A stretch of DNA of 42,214 nucleotides. Origin: an uncultured Flavobacterium sp. GTDB taxonomy: Bacteria > Bacteroidota > Bacteroidia > Flavobacteriales > Flavobacteriaceae. Below, one piece after another: positions 24,696-31,022 of this stretch. Below the pieces are notes generated by a model, which saw only the letters and a program-made list of their open reading frames with translations, made no database searches and had not been told where the DNA came from. Location: contig CAKUAD010000015.1 in assembly GCA_934636265.1 (NCBI GenBank), positions 1 to 42,214 on the forward strand. The letters run 5' to 3'. The position numbers and the translations under genes were made by a program. Position 1 is the first letter of the stretch; each line of letters begins with the position of its first letter.

Positions 24696-26120
24696 TCAGG
24701 ACGTCTGAGTGCGCGCTTCCAAAAGTACGACATTTTCAACGTGGTGCGTCTGCGGAAACATGTCAACCGGCCTGACGCGTGTCACCTTGTAATGCTCGTC
24801 CATCAGCGCCAGATCGCGCGCCTGTGTCGCCGAGTTGCAACTGACATACACCACTTTTTCTGGCCTGATTTTCAAGATCTGATCCACCACATCCTTGTGC
24901 ATGCCGTCGCGCGGCGGATCGGTAATAATCACGTCGGGCCTGCCGTGCGTATCCATAAACAAGTCATTAAAAACCACTTTCATATCGCCGGTTAAAAACG
25001 TGCAGTTGCTGATGTTGTTGCGTTTGGCGTTGGCCTTTGCCTCTTCGATGGCTTCCGGTACGGCTTCGACACCCACAACTTTTTTGGCGAGTTTTGAAAC
25101 GAATTGGGCAATTGTTCCCGTTCCGGTGTACAAATCGTAAACGGTCTCGCTTCCTGTAAGACCGGCAAATTCACGCGTTACTTTGTAAAGCTCATAGGCT
25201 TGCGCCGAGTTGGTCTGGTAAAATGATTTGGCGTTAATGGAAAACTGCAAGCCTTCCATTTCTTCCAGAATATAGTCGCGGCCGCTGTAAATCAGGATGT
25301 TCTGGTCATACAGCGTGTCGTTGGCTTTTTGGTTGATGACATACAAAACCGAGGTGATTTCCGGAAAGCGGTTGGCCACAAAGTCCAGAATCAGGTTGCG
25401 CTTTTGGGCGTCATCCTCATAAAACTGGATCAGCACCATGATTTCGCCGGTTGACGCAGTGCGGATCATGAGCGTACGCAAAAGCCCTGTGTGGTTTCGT
25501 GGATTAAAAAACGTCAGTCGGTTGGCGTTGGCAAATGCGCGGATTTCATTTCGGATGGCGTTTGACGGATCTTCCTGCAGGTGACATTTTTTGATGTCCA
25601 GGATTTTGTCCCACATGCGCGGAATGTGAAAGCCCAGCGCGTTGCGGTCGTCAATATCGGTTGTTGATGCGATTTCGTCATCGGTAAGCCAGCGGCTGTC
25701 AGAAAATGAAAACTCCATCTTATTGCGGTAAAAAAATTGCTTCTCACTGCCCAGGATAGGTTCAAATTCCGGCAAATCGACTTTTCCTATCCGCTTTAGA
25801 TGGTTAAAAACCTCGTTGGCCTTGTAATACAGTTGCTTGTCATAGGCCATATTTTGCCACTTGCAGCCACCGCACACGCCAAAGTGGATGCAAACGGGTG
25901 CCACGCGATCTTTTGAATATTCGTGAAATTTTATCGCCTTGCCCTCGTAATAAGCCTTGCGTTTCTTAAAAGTTTGTACATCTATCACATCACCCGGAAC
26001 CACGTTGGGTACAAATATAATTTTTCCGTCGGGCGCCTTGGCAACGCAAACGCCTTTGGCTCCCGCATCCACAACCGGAATATTGGTAAAAATGGCTTTA
26101 TTGGTATTTTTCTTACGCAT
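24696..26120 (-). CDS. rlmD: 23S rRNA (uracil-1939-C5)-methyltransferase RlmD
   Basis: RlmD makes m5U1939 in 23S rRNA. The 474-residue frame from the ATG at 26120 starts MRKKNTNKAIFTNIPVVDAG; upstream codons to 26234 precede the promoter and are not coding. A TRAM domain occupies about residues 10-65. The 4Fe-4S cysteines lie in CIHFGVCGGCKW (about 77-88), with a fourth Cys in KKCHLQED. The SAM motif is VYDLYTGTGTIAQFVSKLA (about 320-338), followed by ITDPPRDGMH. The nucleophile Cys is in VYVSCNSATQARDL (about 425-438). It is probably transcribed from a leaderless promoter and heads an operon with DUF6452, DUF6048 and the PAS gene. Confidence 0.94.
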   Translation of the reverse strand: MRKKNTNKAIFTNIPVVDAGAKGVCVAKAPDGKIIFVPNVVPGDVIDVQTFKKRKAYYEGKAIKFHEYSKDRVAPVCIHFGVCGGCKWQNMAYDKQLYYKANEVFNHLKRIGKVDLPEFEPILGSEKQFFYRNKMEFSFSDSRWLTDDEIASTTDIDDRNALGFHIPRMWDKILDIKKCHLQEDPSNAIRNEIRAFANANRLTFFNPRNHTGLLRTLMIRTASTGEIMVLIQFYEDDAQKRNLILDFVANRFPEITSVLYVINQKANDTLYDQNILIYSGRDYILEEMEGLQFSINAKSFYQTNSAQAYELYKVTREFAGLTGSETVYDLYTGTGTIAQFVSKLAKKVVGVEAVPEAIEEAKANAKRNNISNCTFLTGDMKVVFNDLFMDTHGRPDVIITDPPRDGMHKDVVDQILKIRPEKVVYVSCNSATQARDLALMDEHYKVTRVRPVDMFPQTHHVENVVLLEARTQTS

Positions 26121-26125
26121 GGCGG

Positions 26126-26153
26126 CAAAGATAATGAAATAGGGAATGAGCAA
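26126..26153 (-). promoter_or_regulatory. Leaderless-type promoter of rlmD (TTG-N17-TATCTTTG-N5-ATG)
   Basis: On the minus strand TTG (26153-26151) is followed after exactly 17 bp by TATCTTTG (26133-26126). Only CCGCC then separates it from the ATG at 26120. In Bacteroidota the transcript starts about 4-7 nt after this box, so it would begin at or next to the start codon. Confidence 0.7.
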
Positions 26154-26321
26154 TTGACAATCGAACCATTTAAACAACCGCACTTTGTACGTACATATTA
26201 GCCGATGGCTGATTGCTGGGCGCTGTCCGCCCAAGGGTTATGTCGGGACCTTGCGAAAGGAATTTGTGTAAAAATTTACAGATTTTCTGCAGCCGGAAGT
26301 TGACTGAATTTTTTATTTTGC

Positions 26322-26354
26322 AAACCCCAAAGGTTTTAAAAACCTTTGGGGTTT
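26322..26354. repeat. Palindromic repeat C (AAACCCCAAAGGTTTT family)
   Basis: Perfect 16-bp arms (AAACCCCAAAGGTTTT and complement) flank a central A. The plus-strand flanks are a TTTTATTTTG run before and AAACCC after. It is the third copy in the window; central bases are T, C and A in copies A, B and C. Confidence 0.95.
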
Positions 26355-26440
26355 AAACCCACCGGCCAATAAAAGTACAATACACCACAGCGTTCCTCGC
26401 GGGGAAACATGAGGGAAAAAGTTCCCGTTAACCTATCTGA

Positions 26441-26475
26441 TTGACAATTGTTTATAGTCAATTATCAATTATAAA
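26441..26475. repeat. Heptamer tandem repeat (TTRTCAA type)
   Basis: Five consecutive 7-bp units are seen: TTGACAA, TTGTTTA, TAGTCAA, TTATCAA and TTATAAA. They lie between palindrome C and the terminator of the convergent lipoprotein gene. The same period but a different unit is seen at 3744, 11673 and 42054. Confidence 0.7.
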
Positions 26476-26498
26476 TACCCCGTAATTGCAACTTATCC

Positions 26499-26531
26499 AA
26501 AAAGAAAGCCCCCGTCTGGAGGCTTTCGTTT
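26499..26531 (-). terminator. Terminator after the 26531-26974 lipoprotein gene
   Basis: Reading the minus strand, the stem GAAAGCC / GGCTTTC with a 10-nt loop is followed by TTTTT. It begins at the stop codon of the lipoprotein gene. Confidence 0.75.
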
Positions 26532-26974
26532 TAGTGGTTTACGCTAAACGTACCGTCAGTAACGGTAAATTCGTCGCCTGTGTCAACATTGACCACGCGG
26601 CCGGCAAAAGTTCCTTTGACGAATTTGTCAGTGCTCTCGCTTACTACAAACGTAAAGTTTTCATCCTTCATGTGCGGAACGTTATTTACATAGTAGGCAA
26701 ACATCCAGCTGGCATCGGGTCCGGTGATTCCCTGCTCGACCACAAAGCGGATGTGACGGGTAGAATCATTGGAAAGTGCTGCGTCAATAATAACGTCGGT
26801 ATAGGTATAACCGTTGTCGGTGTAGGTTTGCTTGTCCAAATCAAATACGGTAAAGTTATATTCTATGCCGTTAATCTTAGCACGCACATAATCAGGCGCT
26901 TGAGTGTTACCCTCGTCGTCAGAACATGAAATTAGCAGCGTAGTAGCCAGGAAAAAGAGTAGTAATTTCTTCAT
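26531..26974 (-). CDS. Lipoprotein of unknown function
   Basis: The 147-residue product has a lipoprotein signal with the acylated Cys17 (LATTLLISCSDDEG). An Asp/Glu-rich SDDEGN linker right after the Cys is the kind of signal that directs surface export of lipoproteins in Flavobacteria. The remainder looks beta-rich: YVRAKINGIEYNFTVFDL, YTDVIIDAALSNDST, ENFTFVVSESTDKFVKGTFAGRVVN and DEFTVTDGTFSVN. The KGTFxGxV...xVTDGxFxV pattern recalls small surface lipoproteins of the DUF6252 type, but I am not certain. It has its own promoter and terminator. Confidence 0.75.
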   Translation of the reverse strand: MKKLLLFFLATTLLISCSDDEGNTQAPDYVRAKINGIEYNFTVFDLDKQTYTDNGYTYTDVIIDAALSNDSTRHIRFVVEQGITGPDASWMFAYYVNNVPHMKDENFTFVVSESTDKFVKGTFAGRVVNVDTGDEFTVTDGTFSVNH

Positions 26975-26995
26975 ATATCGCGGTTATATTTTTGT

Positions 26996-27026
26996 CAAAG
27001 ATAATCCAATAAGCAAAAACTGCCAA
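26996..27026 (-). promoter_or_regulatory. Promoter of the 26974 lipoprotein gene (TTG-N20-TATCTTTG)
   Basis: On the minus strand TTG (27026-27024) is followed after 20 bp by TATCTTTG (27003-26996), leaving 21 nt to the ATG. The predicted leader is about 16 nt. Confidence 0.6.
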
Positions 27027-27172
27027 CCCGGGCTGTTAAAATACCTCTAAAATTAAGTGTTTCGGCTGTTTATAAGAATCGTGCAACATTTGCCCTTAAA
27101 TCCGTATTTTTGTATCGGGTGATTTCTCCCCATAAGCAGGAATCAGCAATTACGGATTTTAATTATTACACA

Positions 27173-28429
27173 ATGAACCTGTTGGAAAAAATCAGTTCGC
27201 AGGAATTAATGGACCTTGAAGACCGTTACGGAGCCCACAACTATCATCCGCTGCCGGTAGTACTAAGCCGTGGTGAAGGCGTTTACGTTTGGGATGTCGA
27301 GGGCAAGCGGTATTACGATTTTCTGTCGGCCTATTCCGCAGTTAACCAAGGGCACTGCCACCCAAAAATCATAAGTGCGCTTACCGATCAGGCCAAGGTA
27401 CTCACTCTTACCTCGCGGGCGTTTTACAACGACAAGCTTGGTATATACGAGCGATTTATGTCAGAATATTTTGGTTTTGACAAAATCCTGCCGATGAACA
27501 CCGGTGCCGAGGCTGTCGAAACCGCCATCAAAATCTGCCGTAAATGGGCCTATGAGCGCAAGGGCATCGCTGAACAGCAAGCCAAAATCATCGTTTGCGA
27601 GGGCAACTTCCACGGACGCACCACTACCATCATATCATTTTCGAATGACGAGAACGCGCGCCGGAACTTTGGTCCTTACACCGATGGGTTTTTGCGCATT
27701 CCTTACGACGATCTGGATGCGCTCGAGCACGTACTAAAAACCACCGCTGGAATTGCGGGATTCCTCGTTGAACCTATTCAGGGCGAGGCTGGCGTTTACG
27801 TTCCGGCCCCCGGATTCTTATCTGGCGCCAAGGCACTTTGTGAAAAATACAACGTTTTGTTTATTGCCGATGAGGTCCAGACCGGAATTGCGCGTACGGG
27901 CAAACTGCTCGCGGTAGACCATGAAAACGTCAAGCCGGACCTTCTCATTCTGGGCAAGGCGCTGTCCGGCGGGGTTTACCCTGTATCGGCTGTTTTGGCC
28001 AATGATGAAGTGATGACGGTAATCAAACCCGGCCAACACGGTTCAACCTTTGGCGGAAATCCGCTGGCTGCTGCAGTGGCCATGGCTGCACTCGAGGTAA
28101 TCCGCGAGGAATCGCTGGCTGAAAATGCTGAAGAGTTGGGCAAACTCTTCCGTCAAAAGATTGGCGAATACGTGACCCAGTCCCATATCGTTTCCGAAGT
28201 TCGAGGCAAGGGACTGCTCAATGCCATTGTCATCAACGATACCGAGGACAGCTCGACTGCCTGGGACATCTGCCTTGCCATGCGCGACAACGGCCTGCTG
28301 GCCAAACCCACCCACGGGAACATTATCCGCTTTGCGCCACCGCTTGTCATGACCCGCGAACAGTTGCTGGACTGTGCCGATATCATCATCAATACGGTAA
28401 AGACATTTGAAGACAGGGCCCTTAATTGA
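27173..28429 (+). CDS. rocD: Ornithine aminotransferase
   Basis: RocD transfers the delta-amino group of ornithine to 2-oxoglutarate, giving glutamate semialdehyde for proline/glutamate metabolism and arginine breakdown. I prefer the ATG at 27173 ([36 protein letters not shown], 418 residues) over the one at 27110, which lies in the presumed leader. The class III PLP fold is complete: [13 protein letters not shown] near 108-120, [10 protein letters not shown] near 199-208, the DEVQTG motif near 233-238, and the Schiff-base Lys262 in [27 protein letters not shown] is characteristic of ornithine aminotransferases rather than acetylornithine enzymes. A TATTTTTG -7 box lies at 27105-27112. The gene stands alone and ends in a terminator. 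Confidence 0.95.
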   Translation: MNLLEKISSQELMDLEDRYGAHNYHPLPVVLSRGEGVYVWDVEGKRYYDFLSAYSAVNQGHCHPKIISALTDQAKVLTLTSRAFYNDKLGIYERFMSEYFGFDKILPMNTGAEAVETAIKICRKWAYERKGIAEQQAKIIVCEGNFHGRTTTIISFSNDENARRNFGPYTDGFLRIPYDDLDALEHVLKTTAGIAGFLVEPIQGEAGVYVPAPGFLSGAKALCEKYNVLFIADEVQTGIARTGKLLAVDHENVKPDLLILGKALSGGVYPVSAVLANDEVMTVIKPGQHGSTFGGNPLAAAVAMAALEVIREESLAENAEELGKLFRQKIGEYVTQSHIVSEVRGKGLLNAIVINDTEDSSTAWDICLAMRDNGLLAKPTHGNIIRFAPPLVMTREQLLDCADIIINTVKTFEDRALN

Positions 28430-28441
28430 GGCCCTTTTTTT
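28415..28441 (+). terminator. Terminator overlapping the rocD stop codon
   Basis: The stem AGGGCC / GGCCCT with a 9-nt loop is followed by a run of T to 28441. The loop contains the last codon and stop of rocD, so the 3' untranslated part is minimal. Confidence 0.8.
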
Positions 28442-28544
28442 AACTCAACCTAAGCCAAGGAAAAAACACCCTTTTGACAGCGACTGCGATATTAAACCAC
28501 GCATGGGTTCAGGATAAAATGTTAACCCGCGGGAGTTGCTTCTC

Positions 28545-28874
28545 CTAATATTCCTGTTGCTGCTCGGCCTTGACGCGGAGGTTCTCCTCAAAGGCGCGTC
28601 GTTCCTCGTCCGACATCGACATCACAAAAATGACAAGCGCCAGGAAAATAGTGCTCAAAACCATGCCGATTACCGCAAACACGCGACCCAGTGTGATGTA
28701 ATTGTAATTGAGATATTGCTCGGGATCAGCGTCGTATTTTTTTTGATCGCCCGATGCCAGGATCAGCGCAACCGCACCCATGATCAAACCCACGACTCCC
28801 CAGCAAAAGCAGGTGGGGATTGACAGGATTCCAAGGACGAGTACGGCGGTGGCGTTAGGGAGTTTTTGTTTCAT
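28545..28874 (-). CDS. CCC-motif membrane protein
   Basis: The 109-residue protein starts MKQKLPNATAVLVLGILSIPTCFCWGVVGLIMG. It has two membrane helices (about 9-40 and 63-88) separated by a hydrophilic stretch with the pattern DPEQYLNYNYITLGRVFAVIG. This matches what I recall of the 'CCC motif membrane protein' family of Bacteroidota, here with Cys only at TCFCW. The C-terminal tail is acidic and Gln-rich. It follows the DUF2752 gene with 1 bp between stop and start, and I remember these two families together in related genomes. Function is unknown. Confidence 0.8.
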   Translation of the reverse strand: MKQKLPNATAVLVLGILSIPTCFCWGVVGLIMGAVALILASGDQKKYDADPEQYLNYNYITLGRVFAVIGMVLSTIFLALVIFVMSMSDEERRAFEENLRVKAEQQQEY

Positions 28875-28875
28875 G

Positions 28876-29160
28876 TCAGATAAATTCCAAGGCGTAGGAT
28901 ATGATGGTTATGAAGGCATGCGAAATCCCAAGGACGATGGATGTTTTTTGGGTGATGGGATTGGGTTTTAAAGCAAATACTACCACCGATGCGCCCAAAG
29001 CCAGCAGCGAGTAAATGGGCGGATAGAGCACAAACGCACCGGCAAAATCGCCCTGCAAAAGCCTAAGCGCCGATCGTTGCAGGCCACATCCGGGACAGTC
29101 AAATCCTAGGTAGGCTTTCGAGAGGCAGGGCAGGAGGTTGCTTTCAATTAAAAAAACCAT
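28876..29160 (-). CDS. DUF2752 family membrane protein
   Basis: The 94-residue protein carries the DUF2752 signature FDCPGCGLQRSALRLLQGDFAGAF (about 24-47), in which two Cys and the following Arg are invariant in the family as I recall. Two membrane helices follow (about 48-68 and 75-93). The role is unknown. It is directly upstream of the CCC-motif gene and divergent from the small membrane protein gene at 29218 across 57 bp. A CAAGATTA near-match to a minus-strand -7 box lies just upstream. Confidence 0.85.
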   Translation of the reverse strand: MVFLIESNLLPCLSKAYLGFDCPGCGLQRSALRLLQGDFAGAFVLYPPIYSLLALGASVVVFALKPNPITQKTSIVLGISHAFITIISYALEFI

Positions 29161-29205
29161 AGTGCAAGATTACTAAAAATCAGGTAAAGCCCCAGTCAAA
29201 AAGTG

Positions 29206-29213
29206 TATTTTTG
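29206..29213 (+). promoter_or_regulatory. Leaderless-type -7 box (TATTTTTG-N4-GTG)
   Basis: TATTTTTG is separated by only AAAT from the GTG start at 29218, the same geometry as at truA. No TTG was found at the usual distance, so the promoter is less certain than those of truA and rlmD. Confidence 0.45.
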
Positions 29214-29217
29214 AAAT

Positions 29218-29391
29218 GTGAAAAAGTTTATCATCCCCATAGCCTTTGTTGCCGTATTCGTTGCGATATTCGAAATGGGCAAGCCTCGTCCCAATGTCAT
29301 TCTGGTAGGTATTGCCGTCGTAGTCTTTATGGGCGGGGTAATGTGGCTCAGTAGTAAAACCCCAAGTAAAAATCAGGACGACGATGTTTAA
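29218..29391 (+). CDS. 57-residue membrane protein, GTG start
   Basis: The frame GTG AAA AAG TTT ATC... encodes a basic start followed by two hydrophobic helices (about 4-17 and 26-44) separated by EMGKPRPN, and a polar tail SSKTPSKNQDDDV. It has the size and pattern of small proteins I recall before Smr-domain genes in Flavobacteria. Its last 8 bp overlap the Smr gene start, so it is very likely coupled to that gene. An out-of-frame ATG overlaps its GTG (ATGTGA) and stops at once. No function can be assigned. Confidence 0.65.
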   Translation: MKKFIIPIAFVAVFVAIFEMGKPRPNVILVGIAVVVFMGGVMWLSSKTPSKNQDDDV

Positions 29392-29935
29392 GGCAGGCGA
29401 TAAAGTTCAGGTGTTGGACGATCATTTTGAAGGTACCGTAATTTGCGTCAACGGCAACCAGGTAACGGTTGAAACCAACGACGGATTCGAGATGACATAT
29501 TTTGTCAATGAACTTGTTAAGGTGTTTGAATCCAGTATTTTAGAATCATCTATAAAAACTGTTAATACAAGTGTAGTTTCGCGGATGAAACACGACGACG
29601 ACACGCCCAAAAAGGCATCACCGGTACGGATAAAAGGCGTAATTCCGCCACCCGAATACGACTTGCATATCGAGAAATTGGTGCGCAACCACCAGCGGAT
29701 GGATCAGGCCGATATCCTCGAGATGCAAACCGATACGGCCCGTCGGCACATTGAACACGCCATACGCAACCGCATCCCAAAAATCATTCTGATCCATGGA
29801 GTGGGCGAGGGTGTTTTAAAGCAAGAATTGGAAGTGGTGTTCAGGCGTTTTGAAGGACTTTCCCATCGCGATGCCGACTACAGGAAATACGGCGTTGGAG
29901 CCACCGAGGTAAGCTTCAAGCAAAACGTGCGATAA
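29384..29935 (+). CDS. Smr domain protein (DUF2027-like N-terminus)
   Basis: The 183-residue protein combines an N-terminal beta-rich domain (FKAGDKVQVLDDHFEGTVICVNGNQVTVETNDGFEMTYF, about 2-45) of the kind seen at the start of MutS2-like DUF2027 proteins with a C-terminal Smr domain (about 95-183). The Smr signature motifs are present: DLHIEKLV, QTDTARRHIEHAIRN, and the IILIHGVGEGVLKQEL stretch. Smr domains are nucleases on DNA or RNA; no MutS ATPase is present, so the target is unknown. It overlaps the upstream 57-aa membrane protein gene by 8 bp. Confidence 0.88.
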   Translation: MFKAGDKVQVLDDHFEGTVICVNGNQVTVETNDGFEMTYFVNELVKVFESSILESSIKTVNTSVVSRMKHDDDTPKKASPVRIKGVIPPPEYDLHIEKLVRNHQRMDQADILEMQTDTARRHIEHAIRNRIPKIILIHGVGEGVLKQELEVVFRRFEGLSHRDADYRKYGVGATEVSFKQNVR

Positions 29936-29945
29936 ACACAATTAA

Positions 29946-30914
29946 TCAATTGGTAATAAAGGTTCCCAAGAGGTAATCATCAGCCAATTTAAAGCTGGCG
30001 TTTCCGCGTACGAGCGTCACATTCTTGAGCCGCACTTCATGAAGGAATCCGCCTGAGGTTGTAGTGGTAACTTCGACGATTCCGCTTACACCCTGTTCGC
30101 CATCTGCGCCAACCCATAGTGCCAATTGCGCAGGAGTGACCGGAGCAGGATCGCTGCAAAAGTGATCAGGTGTCAATCCCCCAGCCACAAACTGAGTAAA
30201 CTCCAGACGGTTAGTCGTTCCCGAGAGCAATCCCACGCGAGGACTTCCCAGCGGAGTAACTTCATTGACAATAAGACTGGCGTCGATGTCAAGCGTAAAA
30301 GCTTCGCTGCCCGCATAGTTGAAAAGCGTACCGGAGGCAGGACATTGCTGCAATTGCGCCGGATTCATGGCAAAAGCCGGTGGCGTAACGGTCGCGTTGT
30401 AGTCGCCAAAATTAAAAGTCTGGTAAACCTGGGTGCCGCTCGGTTTTTCAAAAGTGACGTTTTTCAACGTGATGTTATGACGGTACGCCGTTATCCTTTC
30501 GCCACCCGGCAAGTTGGTGTTGGGCGATTTAACTGTATTGGTTGTAATCTCAATCACACCCGACGTAGCATTCCACTCTTCAGTGACCGATGGATTGGCC
30601 GGCGGAATGGTTCCGCAAATGTTATCGGCAGCCACCTCGCCGTTGTAGGACCGGTACAAAACGCGGTTGGACGGACTGATCGGATACGTGCGGGGCGTTC
30701 CGGCGGGCGTGGGCTCATTAAGGAAAGCGGCAGTAAAGTCGATATCGCTTCCAATTTCCAGGATGAGCGCCTCGGTATCGTTGAGTTTGTAAACCACGTT
30801 GCTGGCCGCGCACCGCTGGGCATTAACGTCGTCAAAACTGATTTCCTCTACCGTGAGATCTCCGTCGTCACAGCTTATCAGGGAAAGAGCCACCAAGGCG
30901 AATATCTTTTTCAT
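29946..30914 (-). CDS. Tandem-repeat lipoprotein of unknown function
   Basis: The 322-residue product has a lipoprotein signal (VALSLISCDDGDLT, Cys15) followed by an acidic DDGD segment. The mature part is two clearly related units of about 135 residues: one starting at CAASNVVYKLNDTEALILEI, the other at CPASGTLFNYAGSEAFTLDI. Each then has a TPxGxPR motif, an NRxxxxxxxxG segment, a Cys followed by PxxPxxxxxW, a GIxEITTxT strand and a final LKNVT strand. The two Cys per unit may form a disulfide. This is an internal duplication; I do not recognise the family. An unbroken antisense frame lies opposite it. Confidence 0.8.
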   Translation of the reverse strand: MKKIFALVALSLISCDDGDLTVEEISFDDVNAQRCAASNVVYKLNDTEALILEIGSDIDFTAAFLNEPTPAGTPRTYPISPSNRVLYRSYNGEVAADNICGTIPPANPSVTEEWNATSGVIEITTNTVKSPNTNLPGGERITAYRHNITLKNVTFEKPSGTQVYQTFNFGDYNATVTPPAFAMNPAQLQQCPASGTLFNYAGSEAFTLDIDASLIVNEVTPLGSPRVGLLSGTTNRLEFTQFVAGGLTPDHFCSDPAPVTPAQLALWVGADGEQGVSGIVEVTTTTSGGFLHEVRLKNVTLVRGNASFKLADDYLLGTFITN

Positions 30915-30995
30915 AGCCAGATTTTACTTTGCAAAAATAGTTTTTTTACGGCTAAATCCATCAGCGCATCCCGAGGGACTTTTAGCGCAGATGCT

Positions 30996-31003
30996 TATCT
31001 TTG
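30996..31003 (+). promoter_or_regulatory. -7 box for the GH97 gene (TATCTTTG)
   Basis: TATCTTTG matches the consensus and lies 19 bp before the ATG at 31023. No TTG was found at the right distance. The predicted leader is about 14 nt. Confidence 0.4.
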
Positions 31004-31022
31004 GCCTTCAAGTTTTTTATCC

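Larger units (their letters stand above)
26121..26530. other. Intergenic region upstream of rlmD
   Basis: This 410-bp stretch holds the rlmD promoter, a small TGGGCG/CGCCCA hairpin near 26218-26234, palindrome C (26322-26354), a heptamer array (26441-26475) and the terminator of the lipoprotein gene (26499-26531). Near 26268-26292 is a TACAGATTTTCTGCA segment resembling one end of the dispersed element, possibly a decayed fragment. No gene is visible. Confidence 0.65.

Noticed and set aside
30126..31022. Long open plus-strand extension in front of the GH97 gene
   Set aside because: It is antisense to a convincing lipoprotein gene. The GH97 signal peptide begins exactly at the ATG 31023, after a -7 box, and the extension has a composition unlike a protein domain.
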